Assembly: GCA_001805055.1 (NCBI GenBank)
Contig: MHDZ01000102.1
Coordinates: 15,648-53,535, forward strand
DNA length: 37,888 nucleotides
Direction: 5' to 3'
Source: Nitrospirae bacterium GWC2_57_13
GTDB lineage: Bacteria > Nitrospirota > UBA9217
The notes under the pieces are model-generated. The model was not told the DNA's origin, ran no database searches, and saw nothing but the letters and a program-made list of their open reading frames with translations. Positions within the stretch are counted from its first letter, which is position 1; every line of letters starts with the position of its first letter. The translations under genes were made by a program, and so were the position numbers. This document shows positions 16,249 through 25,895 of this stretch, piece by piece.

Positions 16249-16278
16249 ATAGTAGTAACATTCGCGCGAGCATGTCAA
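16249..16278 (-). promoter_or_regulatory. Sigma70-like promoter for DUF116-rsmB
   Basis: On the minus strand TTGACA (16278-16273), an 18-base spacer and TACTAT (16254-16249) are seen; a TATAAT overlaps at 16251-16246. An AT-rich 'gaaatttcaaattgcaaattt' stretch (about 16208-16228) lies between it and the start codon. Confidence 0.55.
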
Positions 16279-16410
16279 GTGTCGAAACGCACTATCATGC
16301 GATGAAAAAAAGAACGGCAGCGGCCACGATACCCTTCTCGTTGAGAAGGTGACGTGGTTCGCGTTCTCCTTGGCTTTGTTTCCGTGAGACGCTGGACGAT
16401 ACGGGCTTCG

Positions 16411-17343
16411 TTACCGGCCCACGCTGAACTTTTTCCCTTCAAGATTTCGATGTCCCCGCAGGAACTCCGAGGCAGACATCGGTTTTTTCCCCTCGGGCTG
16501 GAGGCGAAGGATTGCAAGGAGCTCTTCGCCGGTGCCCACCGTCAGCGTTTCTGCGCTGCCCGCCTGGATACTGCCGGGTCCTTCCCGGCCGGCGGCCACC
16601 CGGCTCTCCAGTACCTTGACGAGCCTGTTGTCCAGAAAACTGTACGCTCCGGGCCAGGGGGAAAGCCCCCGGACCCGGTTATGGATCTCCCTGGCCGGCA
16701 GCGTCCAGTCGATGCGGCCGTCCTCTTTCTTCAGGATCGGCGCCATGGTCGCGGCTGCGTTGTCCTGTGCGGTCACGGGAAGTGTTCCTTCCTTGATACG
16801 TTCCAGAGCGTCTACGATCATGCGGCTGCCGAGGGAGGAAAGCTTCTCCAGGAGCGAGCCCGTAGTGTCAGCGGCGTCGATGGGGATGCTTTCCTGCAGC
16901 AGTATCCCTCCCGTATCCATGCCCTCGTCCATCTGCATGATGGTGATGCCCGTTGCCGGTTCGCCCTGGATGATGGCCCAGTTGACCGGCGCCGCTCCGC
17001 GGTATTTCGGCAGGAGCGACGCATGGATATTCACGCATCCAAAGGGGGGAATCGTCAGGATCTCCTTCGGTAGTATCTGGCCGTAGGCCGCCACCACGAT
17101 GATCTCCGGCCCCATCTTTCGGAGCTGGTCTATGAAATCCGGCTCCCGCACGCGTTTGGGCTGGAACAAGGTCAGCCCCCTGTCGAGGGCCGCGGATTTT
17201 ACGGCAGGCGGCTGCAGAACGCGGCCGCGCCCTGCAGGCTTGTCCGCCCTGGTGACGACACCGATGATATCATGGCCGGCAGCTGCCAGGGCCTGAAGGG
17301 GCGCCACGGCAAAATGCGGGGTGCCCAGATAGACAATGTTCAT
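16411..17343 (-). CDS. fmt: Methionyl-tRNA formyltransferase
   Basis: Fmt formylates initiator Met-tRNA using 10-formyl-THF, the step before bacterial translation initiation. The 310-residue protein has the usual length. It begins MNIVYLGTPHFAVAPL, shows the catalytic NIHASLLPKYRGAAP region (Asn, His and a nearby Asp in MDEGMDTGGI), and ends with the C-terminal tRNA-binding domain. The start at 17343 is chosen by family alignment, since an ATG 33 bases further upstream adds residues encoded by a repeat. No good ribosome site is visible because that repeat abuts the start. It pairs with def immediately upstream on the strand, the usual arrangement. Confidence 0.96.
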   Translation of the reverse strand: MNIVYLGTPHFAVAPLQALAAAGHDIIGVVTRADKPAGRGRVLQPPAVKSAALDRGLTLFQPKRVREPDFIDQLRKMGPEIIVVAAYGQILPKEILTIPPFGCVNIHASLLPKYRGAAPVNWAIIQGEPATGITIMQMDEGMDTGGILLQESIPIDAADTTGSLLEKLSSLGSRMIVDALERIKEGTLPVTAQDNAAATMAPILKKEDGRIDWTLPAREIHNRVRGLSPWPGAYSFLDNRLVKVLESRVAAGREGPGSIQAGSAETLTVGTGEELLAILRLQPEGKKPMSASEFLRGHRNLEGKKFSVGR

Positions 17344-17503
17344 AGGAAATTCCAAGCTCCAAGAACCAAATCCCAATTAATTTCCAAATTTGAAATTCAA
17401 ACGTTCAAATACATGCCATGCCAGGCTTCAGACGCTTACGGTTTGGCATTTGGTCATTGGGAATTATTTGGAATTCGGCGCTTGCCATTTGGAACGTTAG
17501 CGA
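17344..17503. repeat. Imperfect inverted repeat of 'caaat/atttgg' words between def and fmt
   Basis: The spacer contains 'ccaagaaccaaatcccaattaatttccaaa' type text on the left and roughly complementary 'tttggcatttggtcattgggaattatttgg' text on the right, forming a long imperfect inverted repeat. It is AT-rich compared with the flanking genes and looks like a non-coding mobile or filler repeat. (Quoted strings here are approximate descriptions of 17361-17390 and 17450-17475.). Confidence 0.6.
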
Positions 17504-18031
17504 TCATGCCTTCTGCAGGGCTGTTTTCCGGTATTTACGTTTGTAGAAGTCCTTTTTGAGCGGGCTGAGCCTGTCGATGAACAGCAGGCCGTTCAGATGG
17601 TCGATCTCGTGCTGCAGCGCCTTTGCCATGAGGCCGTCAGCCGTGAGTTCGAAGGGCTTTCCGGTGCGGTCCAGGGCCTTTACGGTCACCTTCAGGGCGC
17701 GTTTCACTTTTTCTGAGCACTCAGGGATGCTGAGGCAGCCTTCCTCTTCCGTGATCGAGCCTTCAGCGGCGATGATCTCGGGGTTGATCAGCACGACGAG
17801 GGGATGGCGCAGGCTTTCATCATCCCGTGTACTCAGGTCGATGACGGTCACCTGGAGCGGCACGCCTACCTGGTTCGCGGCAAGGCCCACTCCCGGAGCC
17901 GCGTGCATGGTCTCGACCATGTCGTCGATCAGCTTCTGAATCTCCCCGTTGATGGACCGGACAGGGTCGGTTCTTTTTCTGAGCACAGGGTCAGGATATG
18001 TGCGAATTTCCCGAATAGCCATAGTTATCAT
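17504..18031 (-). CDS. def: Peptide deformylase
   Basis: Def removes the formyl group from the N-terminal methionine of new proteins using a metal centre. The 175-residue protein shows the three family motifs: GVGLAANQVG, EGCLSIPE with the metal-binding Cys, and QHEIDHLNG with the two metal-binding His and the catalytic Glu. Two ATG codons compete: 18031 (with AAGGAA about 13 bases upstream) and 18022 (family-typical MAIREI but no ribosome site). On the minus strand the AAGG of the ribosome site lies in a small CCTTGA-TTTT-TCAAGG hairpin (18047-18062). It is followed by fmt after the repeat spacer. Confidence 0.96.
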   Translation of the reverse strand: MITMAIREIRTYPDPVLRKRTDPVRSINGEIQKLIDDMVETMHAAPGVGLAANQVGVPLQVTVIDLSTRDDESLRHPLVVLINPEIIAAEGSITEEEGCLSIPECSEKVKRALKVTVKALDRTGKPFELTADGLMAKALQHEIDHLNGLLFIDRLSPLKKDFYKRKYRKTALQKA

Positions 18032-18093
18032 GTAGTACCATTATTTCCTTGAAAAATCAAGGAGGATTATCAGGGGGCTCCGGTCCAATGCTG

Positions 18094-18123
18094 TTGACAC
18101 TTCGCCGGGCTTTATGGTATTTT
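18094..18123 (+). promoter_or_regulatory. Promoter placed for a leaderless mRNA
   Basis: TTGACA (18094-18099), an 18-base spacer and TATTTT (18118-18123) predict a transcription start at about 18130, exactly the A of the preferred ATG. No ribosome site lies in front of that ATG. Confidence 0.45.
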
Positions 18124-18129
18124 TACCCC

Positions 18130-21100
18130 ATGGCTGTCGATAAAAATGCCGTTACGAAAGAAGCGCAGAAGTTCGCCACCAAGGGCCAGTTCGACAAGGC
18201 CATTGCCGAGTGGAAGAAGCTTCTGAGGGACTTTCCTAACGACGCGAACATCCACAACACCATCGGCGACCTTTGCCTCAAGAAGAACGCAAAAGCCGAC
18301 GCCGTGGAGGCATATAAAAAGGCCGCCGACCTCCTGGCCGCCGACGGATTCACCTCGAAAGCCATTGCCCTCTACAAGAAGGTCCTGAACATCGATCCCA
18401 GGAAGATCGAGGTTCATCTCGCCCTGGCAGACCTGAACGCGGAAAAAGGCCTCACCGGCAACGCACTCGAAAGCTACAAGTTCGTCGCCGATCATTATAC
18501 CCAGAAGAACGAAATAGCCAAGGCCCTGGGCATCTACCAGAAGATGGCTGATCTCAATCCCTCCAACGCGGCCTTCCGGCTGAAGCTGGGCGATATGTAC
18601 GCCCGCGAAGGCCTCAAGTCCGATGCAGCCAGGACCTATCTCGAAGCAGCAGACGCGCACATTTCGAGCGAGGCCTATCAGGAGGCCCGTCAGATCTTCG
18701 AAAAAGTGCTGGCCCTCGACCCGCACAACAAACAGGTCTATCACAAGGCCGGCATCGTCTATTCCAAGGAAGGCAAGTTTGCCGAGGCCTGCAAGGCCTT
18801 CAAGCCCGCCTTCGAGGCCGATCCGGCGAATCAGGAGTTGACAGACCTCTACCTGGACGCGCTTGTCAAGGCGGGCCGGGGCGCCGAGGCCGAAGAGGTG
18901 TACCGCAAGATCCTGGCCCAGGACCCGGCCAAGGCCGAACTTCGGGAAAAGCTTTTCCGGCTGCTGCTGGAGGCGAAGGAGTACGATAAGGCATATGCAG
19001 AAGCCTCGCCCTTCGTAGACGCGCAGGTCGAGGTCCGGGAGTACGACTCCGCTGAAGAGATGCTCAAGAGCTTCATCGCGGCCATGCCAAAGCATGTCGA
19101 AGCCCGCCGGAAACTGAGCGATTTTTACGCCAATATTCGCAGGGATGAGGACGCGGCAAAAGAGCAGGTCCAGATAGCCGAGATCCTTGCTGCGAGCGGC
19201 GACCGCGCAGGCGCGAAGGAGGCAGCGGACCGCGCCCGCGAAATGGCCCCTGATCTTCCCGAGGCGCAGCAGCTCATCTCGCGGCTCGAATCAGGCGCGT
19301 CCTTTGCTGCGCCGGCCCCCGAGGAGGCGCCTGCTGCGGCCACTGCGGAGCCTGATATCATCTCCACCTTTCAGGCAACGGAAGAGCCTGCACCAGCGGC
19401 ACCGGAGTTTATCTCGGCCCTTGAGGCCCCGGAAGAAGCGCCTGTCCCGGCTTCGGAAGCGGCTGCGTCCGCTGAAGAAGATCCGGATGTGCTCGAAGCC
19501 TTCACCGAAGTGGACGTGCTGATAAAGTACGGCATGGCGAGCAAGGCCATGGAGCAGCTCGAAGCGCTTGCGGAGAAATTCGGGGACAGCCTGCAGGTGC
19601 GCACCCGGCTGCGGGATCTCTATCAGGAGCAGGGCAACACGCAGAAGGCTGTGCAATGGGCCATCGACCTGGCAGAGGTATTCGACAGGAAGGGCCTGGC
19701 CGTTGAGGCCTCGACAACGCTGCAGCAGGCCCTCGATCTCGATCCTGCGAACGCCGATCTGCTGTCGAGGCTCGGCAAGGAATCCGCGCCGCCCGCGGCA
19801 GCTGCCGTGGTCGAGCCTTCCGCCCCGCCCTCCCTGGATGAAGAACTCACCTTCGGGGAGATCGAGCTCCTGGCTCCGGCGCAAGAGCCGCCTGCGGTCT
19901 CGCTGGAACAGGAAATGGCCTTTGGAGAGCTTGATATACCGGTGCTCTCCGAATCCCCGGCAACGACCGGGGAGGGGCCGGCGCCCATGGACGAGGCGCT
20001 TACTTTTGAAGAGCCCGATTCCGCGGTCATAGCCGGGAAGGCCCCGACGATCGACGAAACGCTGGAATGCGAACCACCGGCTGCCGCAGCATGGACGCCG
20101 CCTGCTCCGCCGGCGGAGCAGGAACCGGTTGAAAAGGCCTTTGATCTGTCCGAGGCCTGGGCCGAAGCGGAGTTCTACTTTCAGCAGGGACTTTTTGATG
20201 AAGCAAAGAGACGGTACGAAGATATTCTGCAGCACGCGCCTTCGGAGTCGCGCGTTCTCGACCGTCTTTCCCATCTCTCGCGGGAAAAGGAAGAGGTGCA
20301 GGAATTCTCGAAGCTTGCCGAAGCCGTTGAGGGGCTCGAGAGCTTCATCCCCTCAGGCGAACAGAGCGACGGTTTTTCCGCGAGCGATTCCGACGATGAG
20401 GCGGTCCGGTCCTTGATGCAGGAGATCCGGCAGATGAATGTCCCGCCTGCCCCGCCTGTCCGGAAGGCAACGCCTGCTCCTCCCCGGCAGAGCCGCGCTG
20501 TTGAAGATGACTTTTTTGATCTGGCCGCCGAACTAAAGGAAGAGCTGAGCGACTCCACGGCCTTGAAGAAGCCGGTCTCGCCGGAGGACCAGAGCCTCGA
20601 TGATATCTTCGAGGACTTCAAAAAGGGCGTGGAACTCCAGTCGCACGCCGAGGACAGCGATACGCACTACAACCTCGGCATCGCCTACAAGGAGATGGAG
20701 CTGCTTGACGACGCCGTCAACGAGTTCCTCCTGACCCGCGAGGGGGAGCCCATGTTCGTCGAGAGCCGGTATATGCTCGGCCTCTGCTATATGCAGAAGG
20801 ACGAGTATATCAAGGCCACGGCCGAGCTCCGCAACGCCATTGGCTATTCCGAGGCCTTCGGTGGCGAGGAGGATCAGCGACTGAGCATGCTCTATGACCT
20901 GGGGCTCGCGTTCCAGGGATCAGGGAACAGCGAGGCCGCGCTTGCTGAATTTCAGAAGATCCAGGCCGCGGCTCCCTCCTACCGCGACGTGGGCTCCAAG
21001 ATCACGGACCTGAAACAAGGCGATTTCGTCTCCCTCGACCAGTTGAAGGAAGAGATCGAGAAGGAGATATCCGCCAAGTTCTTCGAGGAAGGCGAGCGCA

Positions 21101-21147
21101 TCGAGCGGGAAGAGAAGACCCGCAAGAGCGAAAAGGTCAAACGTTGA
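18130..21147 (+). CDS. Large multi-TPR protein with acidic Ala/Pro/Glu linkers
   Basis: The 1005-residue protein has no signal peptide or membrane helix, so it is probably cytoplasmic. Residues 1-~375 form a superhelix of about ten tetratricopeptide repeats (AIAEWKKLLRDFPNDANIH, ALGIYQKMADLNPSNAAF and similar). Low-complexity Ala/Pro/Glu linkers (~390-470, ~575-690) alternate with a central TPR block (~480-565), a short one (~700-740) and a C-terminal set (~860-970) starting SDTHYNLGIAYKEME. The last ~35 residues are charged and coiled-coil-like. Comparable proteins in motile, pilus-bearing delta-type bacteria act as scaffolds, but I recognise no specific orthologue. ATG at 18130 fits the first TPR; an upstream ATG at 18049 lacks support. 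GC-rich codon use matches the neighbours. Confidence 0.85.
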   Translation: MAVDKNAVTKEAQKFATKGQFDKAIAEWKKLLRDFPNDANIHNTIGDLCLKKNAKADAVEAYKKAADLLAADGFTSKAIALYKKVLNIDPRKIEVHLALADLNAEKGLTGNALESYKFVADHYTQKNEIAKALGIYQKMADLNPSNAAFRLKLGDMYAREGLKSDAARTYLEAADAHISSEAYQEARQIFEKVLALDPHNKQVYHKAGIVYSKEGKFAEACKAFKPAFEADPANQELTDLYLDALVKAGRGAEAEEVYRKILAQDPAKAELREKLFRLLLEAKEYDKAYAEASPFVDAQVEVREYDSAEEMLKSFIAAMPKHVEARRKLSDFYANIRRDEDAAKEQVQIAEILAASGDRAGAKEAADRAREMAPDLPEAQQLISRLESGASFAAPAPEEAPAAATAEPDIISTFQATEEPAPAAPEFISALEAPEEAPVPASEAAASAEEDPDVLEAFTEVDVLIKYGMASKAMEQLEALAEKFGDSLQVRTRLRDLYQEQGNTQKAVQWAIDLAEVFDRKGLAVEASTTLQQALDLDPANADLLSRLGKESAPPAAAAVVEPSAPPSLDEELTFGEIELLAPAQEPPAVSLEQEMAFGELDIPVLSESPATTGEGPAPMDEALTFEEPDSAVIAGKAPTIDETLECEPPAAAAWTPPAPPAEQEPVEKAFDLSEAWAEAEFYFQQGLFDEAKRRYEDILQHAPSESRVLDRLSHLSREKEEVQEFSKLAEAVEGLESFIPSGEQSDGFSASDSDDEAVRSLMQEIRQMNVPPAPPVRKATPAPPRQSRAVEDDFFDLAAELKEELSDSTALKKPVSPEDQSLDDIFEDFKKGVELQSHAEDSDTHYNLGIAYKEMELLDDAVNEFLLTREGEPMFVESRYMLGLCYMQKDEYIKATAELRNAIGYSEAFGGEEDQRLSMLYDLGLAFQGSGNSEAALAEFQKIQAAAPSYRDVGSKITDLKQGDFVSLDQLKEEIEKEISAKFFEEGERIEREEKTRKSEKVKR

Positions 21148-21183
21148 TCCCTGCCTAAGAAACAGGCTGCTGCTTAATTCTGA

Positions 21184-21197
21184 GGCACTTCCCCCGC
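21184..21197 (+). promoter_or_regulatory. Candidate sigma54 (-24/-12) promoter for glnB
   Basis: GGCAC at 21184-21188 and GC at 21196-21197 have the exact GG-N10-GC spacing of sigma54 promoters. The -24 half is strong; the -12 half (CCGCTGC) is weaker than the TTGC consensus. It lies about 95 bases before glnB, in front of a nitrogen-control gene block. Confidence 0.5.
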
Positions 21198-21262
21198 TGC
21201 AGTCACCCGCTAATCCGCTGATTTTAAACGATATCCAAACGAGCATCCATTTTGCAAAATAA

Positions 21263-21631
<369 letters not shown>

Positions 21632-21667
21632 GTTAAGTTCAGTTCAGTAAACAGTGAATAGGGATTG

Positions 21668-21716
21668 AGAGATTAAGGTTTTCCTCAGTTTCTTAATGTC
21701 TATTTTCTTAATCTCT
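21668..21716. repeat. Inverted repeat in the glnB-glnA spacer
   Basis: AGAGATTAAG (21668-21677) and CTTAATCTCT (21707-21716) are perfect inverted repeats with a 29-base loop, 10 bases ahead of the glnA ribosome site (AGGAGGA). It could be a leader hairpin affecting glnA expression or a small mobile relic. Confidence 0.5.
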
Positions 21717-21736
21717 AAAAGATACAGGAGGATACA

Positions 21737-23149
21737 ATGACCCCCAAAGACGTACTGAAGCTGGCAAAAGAGAACAAGGCAATGATGGTGGATTTCAAGT
21801 TCATGGACTTCCCCGGGTTGTGGCAACACTTCTCGGTGCCTGTGGACGAACTGACCGAGGCTATCTTCGAGGAAGGGCTCGGCTTCGACGGCTCGAGTAT
21901 CCGCGGCTGGCAGTCGATCCATACGTCGGACATGCTGGTGGTGCCGGACGCCGAGACGGCCGTCATGGACCCCTTCACCAAGTACTCCACGCTCTCGCTC
22001 ATCTGCAATATCGTTGACCCCATCACCAAAGAGCGCTACAGTCGCGACCCGCGCCACATCGCCCAGAAGGCCGAGGCTTACCTCAAGTCCACGGGCATCG
22101 GCGACACCTGCTACATCGGGCCGGAGCCAGAATTCTTCATCTTCGACGATGTCCGTTTCGACCAGAATTCCCACGAAGGCTACTATCACATCGACAGCGT
22201 TGAAGGCGTCTGGAACACGGGCCGCGACGAAAAGCCGAACCTGGGCTACAAGCCGCGCCACAAGGAAGGCTACTTCCCCGTGCCGCCCATCGACAGTCAG
22301 GAGGACCTCCGGACCGAGATGGTGGCGGAGATGCAGAAGGTCGGCATCTACGTGGAGCGGCAGCACCACGAGGTGGCAACCGCCGGCCAGGCGGAGATCG
22401 ACATCCGGTTCAATTCTCTCGTGAAGTGCGCGGACCAGGTCATGTACTTCAAGTACATCATCAAGAACGTTGCCAAGCGGAACGGGAAGACTGTGACCTT
22501 TATGCCAAAGCCCATCTTCGGCGATAATGGTTCCGGCATGCACACCCACATATCCATCTGGAAGGGCGACAAGCCCCTGTTCCACGGCGACCAGTACGCG
22601 GGCCTGTCCCAGATGGCGCTGCACTTTATCGGCGGGATTCTGAAGCACGCCAAGGTGATCGCGGCCTTCACGAACCCCACGATGAACTCCTACAAGCGGC
22701 TGACGCCGGGCTTTGAGGCGCCGGTGAACCTTGCCTACTCCAGCCGGAACCGCTCAGCCTCGATCCGTATCCCCATGTACAGCGCCAGCCCCAAGGCGAA
22801 ACGCGTGGAGGTGCGGTTCCCTGACCCGTCGTGCAACCCCTACCTGGCCTTCTCAGCAATGCTTATGGCCGGCCTCGACGGCATCGAGAACAAAATCGAT
22901 CCGGGCCAGCCCCTCGACAAGGACATCTATGATATGGCGCCCGAGGAACTGGCGGGAGTGCCGTCCATGCCGGGCTCGCTGGAAGAAGCCCTGGACAATC
23001 TTGAGGCTGACCATGACTTTCTGCTGAAAGGCGACGTGTTCACCAAGGACGCAATCGAGATGTGGATCCACTACAAGCGGACCAAGGAAGTGGACGCGCT
23101 CCGTTTGCGGCCCCATCCTTACGAGTTCTTCCTGTATTACGACATCTAG
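21737..23149 (+). CDS. glnA: Glutamine synthetase, type I
   Basis: GlnA makes glutamine from glutamate, ammonia and ATP as a cytosolic dodecamer. The 470-residue protein has the usual length and motifs: the FDGSSIRGW beta-grasp segment, PEPEFFIFD, the [10 protein letters not shown] metal/ATP region (here DNGSGMHTH), NRSASIRIP and [15 protein letters not shown]. Tyr398 in DIYDMAPEE occupies the adenylylation site, so it is the regulated GSI-beta type. A CAGGAGG ribosome site precedes the ATG, and a strong terminator follows at 23169-23208. It lies directly after glnB and before an NtrB/NtrC-like pair, consistent with a nitrogen assimilation unit. Confidence 0.98.
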   Translation: MTPKDVLKLAKENKAMMVDFKFMDFPGLWQHFSVPVDELTEAIFEEGLGFDGSSIRGWQSIHTSDMLVVPDAETAVMDPFTKYSTLSLICNIVDPITKERYSRDPRHIAQKAEAYLKSTGIGDTCYIGPEPEFFIFDDVRFDQNSHEGYYHIDSVEGVWNTGRDEKPNLGYKPRHKEGYFPVPPIDSQEDLRTEMVAEMQKVGIYVERQHHEVATAGQAEIDIRFNSLVKCADQVMYFKYIIKNVAKRNGKTVTFMPKPIFGDNGSGMHTHISIWKGDKPLFHGDQYAGLSQMALHFIGGILKHAKVIAAFTNPTMNSYKRLTPGFEAPVNLAYSSRNRSASIRIPMYSASPKAKRVEVRFPDPSCNPYLAFSAMLMAGLDGIENKIDPGQPLDKDIYDMAPEELAGVPSMPGSLEEALDNLEADHDFLLKGDVFTKDAIEMWIHYKRTKEVDALRLRPHPYEFFLYYDI

Positions 23150-23168
23150 TACCATCCTCCCTGCCAAA

Positions 23169-23208
23169 GCCCCTTTCCCCCTCCCTGGGAAAGGGGCCTT
23201 TTTTGTTT
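23169..23208 (+). terminator. Rho-independent terminator after glnA
   Basis: GCCCCTTTCCC and GGGAAAGGGGC form a perfect 11-bp stem around a 7-base loop, followed by CCTTTTTTGTTT. Confidence 0.9.
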
Positions 23209-23280
23209 CGCGCGAGATTGAGATTTTTCAGTGATTCTGATAAAGTACGATCATCAGGCGTCGTCAGCCGTATAGCCGTA

Positions 23281-24492
23281 ATGAGATCTTCGGCTGATCC
23301 GTCGTTCTCCGGCATGGCAACCCCGCTCCACCAGTTCATAATGGCCCTCATGAGACTTCGAAAAAAAACAACAGGCCTTGTCGCGGCATCCGTTGCGAAG
23401 GACGATGCCGGGAATGAGGGGGCCGCGAGCTCCCGGAGTCCTCAGTTCTTGCAGGCGATCCTGTCGCAGATGCCCTGCGGCGTCATGCTGCTTGATCGTG
23501 ACGGCAGGGTTCTGTTGATCAATCCTCTGGGCGCGCGAATCCTGCGCCGACATTCAGATACGCTCATTGGCCGGATGCTGCAAGACGTCGTACCGGGAAC
23601 GCAGGTCTTCATGGATCCTGACGCGGCAGCCTGCCGCGAGCTGGAGCTGTTGATGCCCGAAGGAATGGTATGCCCGATCGGGTACCTTTCCGCCCCCTAT
23701 GTGGACCCCGACGGCATGCGCAACGGTGTGATCGTCCAGTATCAGGATCTGTCCGTGCTCAAAGCGCTGCTGTCGAAAGGGCAGGATAAGGAACGATTTG
23801 TGGCCGTCGGGCGGGTGGTTGCCGGCGTGGCCCATGAGATCAAAAATCCGCTCTTCGGGATCAGCTCCGTGGCACAGATCTTCGAGCGAGAGCTGATCAA
23901 TCCCATCCATCGGGAGCTTGCCCAGGCGCTCCTTGCAGAGACACGGCGGCTGAACCATCTGGTCGATGAGCTGCTTGTGTACGGCCGTCCCATGAAGCTT
24001 CGGGCCGAGCGGTGCGACCTTTCGCGATTATTGGAGGAGGTCTTTCAAGTGCACAGGCGGGAGATCCGGGAGAAGGGCATTGTGGTGCGGGATGAACAGC
24101 TCGTGCCGAAGATCATCACCTATGTGGATTCGGGCCAGATCCGGCAGGTGTTTCTGAACCTGCTCCGGAATGCCGTTGACGCGATGCCGCGCGGGGGCGA
24201 GATCGCTCTGACGCTGCTGCTGGAAGACCGGTATATCATTTTCAGCCTTGCCGATGAAGGGGAGGGCATCCCCGCGCAGATCTTTGATCGCGTCTACGAT
24301 CTTTTTTTTACAACGAAAAAGGCGGGAACGGGCCTGGGGCTGACCATCTGCAGAAAGATCGTGCAGGACCACGGCGGCGAGATCATTCTCGAGAGCACCG
24401 AGGGGAAAGGGACCACGGTGACCGTGAAGCTGCCGTACCGCGGCGCGTCGGACGCACCGGGCGCCGGTAGTCCCGGAATTCAGAAGGCCTGA
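23281..24492 (+). CDS. NtrB-like cytosolic PAS sensor histidine kinase
   Basis: The product (403 residues from the ATG at 23281) has an N-terminal PAS domain (about 40-150: MPCGVMLLDRDGRVLLINPLG), then a HisKA phosphoacceptor motif AHEIKNPL and an ATPase domain with the N box NLLRNAVDAM, G1 DEGEGIP and FFTTKKAGTGLGL. No membrane helix is seen. This is the NtrB architecture; together with the sigma54 activator gene 8 bases downstream it forms a two-component pair. The position after glnB-glnA suggests nitrogen control, although such pairs also serve other inputs. The start is uncertain: ATGs at 23281, 23314, 23341 and 23350 are in frame and none has a clear ribosome site. A terminator separates it from glnA. 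Confidence 0.88.
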   Translation: MRSSADPSFSGMATPLHQFIMALMRLRKKTTGLVAASVAKDDAGNEGAASSRSPQFLQAILSQMPCGVMLLDRDGRVLLINPLGARILRRHSDTLIGRMLQDVVPGTQVFMDPDAAACRELELLMPEGMVCPIGYLSAPYVDPDGMRNGVIVQYQDLSVLKALLSKGQDKERFVAVGRVVAGVAHEIKNPLFGISSVAQIFERELINPIHRELAQALLAETRRLNHLVDELLVYGRPMKLRAERCDLSRLLEEVFQVHRREIREKGIVVRDEQLVPKIITYVDSGQIRQVFLNLLRNAVDAMPRGGEIALTLLLEDRYIIFSLADEGEGIPAQIFDRVYDLFFTTKKAGTGLGLTICRKIVQDHGGEIILESTEGKGTTVTVKLPYRGASDAPGAGSPGIQKA

Positions 24493-24500
24493 GGAGCGCA

Positions 24501-25853
24501 ATGCCGAAAGTTCTGATCATTGACGATGAGGCTGGAATGTGCCGGATGCTGGTGCAGCATTTTTCGTCGCGGGGATGGGACGCTGACGAAGCAGGAACGT
24601 CCGCTCAGGGAATCCTGCTCGCGTCGGCGGCGGAGCCCGACATCGTCCTGCTCGATGTGAAACTGCCGGACCAGGACGGGATCGAGACGCTGCGGAACCT
24701 GAAAGCGCGGAACAATCCGGCATCCATCGTCATGATGACCGCTTATGGCGTGATCGCCGACGCTGTCGAAGCGATCAAGCTGGGCGCCGAGCAGTATCTC
24801 ATCAAGCCTTTCAAGCTTGCCGAGCTCGACGCGCTCGTGGACCGGATCGTCGAGACGCGAAAGCTCCGGATAGAGAACCTCTACTACCGCCGGATGCTGG
24901 ACCACCCCATCGTGGGCGTTTCCATGGAGATCCAGAGGCTGCATCACATGATCGACCTCATGGCCGAGAACGCCGACACCACGGTGCTGCTGCTGGGAGA
25001 GAGCGGCACGGGCAAGGAGCTTGCTGCGCGGGAGATCCATCGCCGGGGCCCCCGGCGCGACCGGCCCTTCATGGACATCAACTGCTCGGTGCTTTCCGAT
25101 ACGCTGCTCGAGAGCGAGATGTTCGGCCACGAGCGCGGCGCCTTCACGGACGCCCGTGAGCAGAAGCGGGGGCTGCTGGAGGTCGCCGACGGGGGGACGG
25201 TCTTCCTGGACGAGATCGGCGAGATGCCAATGGCCGTGCAGGCAAAGCTGCTGCGCGTCCTGGAGACGCGCACTTTCAAGCGTCTCGGCGGGACCCGGGA
25301 CCTCCACGTGAACGTGCGGATCATCGCAGCCACGAACCGGGACCTGGAAAAGGCCGTGGAACAGGGCCGCTATCGTGAAGACCTCTACTATCGACTCAAG
25401 GTTTTTCCCCTGGTGCTCCCGCCGCTTCGCGAACGGCGCGATGACATCCCTGTGCTGACCGACTATTTTATCCAGCACTTCAACAACACGCTCAAAAAGA
25501 ACGTCACCGGGTTCGCGCCCGAATGCGGTGGCGCCCTGCAGGCCTACGCCTGGCCCGGCAATGTGCGGGAGCTGCGGAACGTGGTGGAGCGCGCCATGGT
25601 CCTGACAAAAAGCACGGTCATGGGCCTGGACCTGCTGCCACGTGAGATCATCGGGGACTTCACCGTGACAGGGCGTTCAATGGAATCGGCGGACCGCGTC
25701 TGCTTCGACAAAAAACCCCTGCGCGAGATCGAACGGGAGTACATCCTCAAGGTCTTCCGCGACGAGGGCAGCAACCGGTCGTCCACGGCCCGGGCGCTCG
25801 GCATTTCCCGTTCCACCCTGCAGGAGAAGCTGAAGAGCTATGGGATAAAGTAG
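24501..25853 (+). CDS. NtrC-like sigma54-dependent response regulator
   Basis: The 450-residue protein has a receiver domain (residues 1-120, phosphoacceptor Asp52 in LLDVKLPD), a sigma54-activating AAA+ domain (about 138-365; Walker A GESGTGKE at 166-173, Walker B GGTVFLDEIGEM, arginine-finger region RFREDLYYRL-type YREDLYYRL) and a C-terminal Fis-type helix-turn-helix (SSTARALGISRSTLQEKL). The sigma54-contacting loop reads GAFTDA (213-218) instead of GAFTGA, a natural variant seen in other activators as far as I know. It should activate sigma54 promoters after phosphorylation by the upstream kinase; the candidate sigma54 promoter before glnB is an attractive target. Palindrome copy D follows the stop. 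Confidence 0.93.
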   Translation: MPKVLIIDDEAGMCRMLVQHFSSRGWDADEAGTSAQGILLASAAEPDIVLLDVKLPDQDGIETLRNLKARNNPASIVMMTAYGVIADAVEAIKLGAEQYLIKPFKLAELDALVDRIVETRKLRIENLYYRRMLDHPIVGVSMEIQRLHHMIDLMAENADTTVLLLGESGTGKELAAREIHRRGPRRDRPFMDINCSVLSDTLLESEMFGHERGAFTDAREQKRGLLEVADGGTVFLDEIGEMPMAVQAKLLRVLETRTFKRLGGTRDLHVNVRIIAATNRDLEKAVEQGRYREDLYYRLKVFPLVLPPLRERRDDIPVLTDYFIQHFNNTLKKNVTGFAPECGGALQAYAWPGNVRELRNVVERAMVLTKSTVMGLDLLPREIIGDFTVTGRSMESADRVCFDKKPLREIEREYILKVFRDEGSNRSSTARALGISRSTLQEKLKSYGIK

Positions 25854-25856
25854 TAC

Positions 25857-25895
25857 AGGGGCAGTCCCCCTGGAACCTAAGGGGACAGTCCCTTA
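25857..25895. repeat. GGGACAGTCCC palindrome pair, copy D
   Basis: AGGGGCAGTCCCCC (25857-25870) and AAGGGGACAGTCCCTTA (25879-25895) form the fourth pair in the window. The left arm has lost one base of the ACA centre. It begins 3 bases after the NtrC-like stop codon. Confidence 0.75.

Noticed and set aside
19291-20274. A 327-codon minus-strand frame
   Set aside because: It is Arg/Gly-rich antisense of the low-complexity linkers of the TPR protein.
25137-25154. The GAFTDA loop as evidence of an inactive sigma54 activator
   Set aside because: The Walker motifs and the HTH domain are intact and GAFTDA occurs naturally in other activators, so I treat it as a variant and not as a defect.
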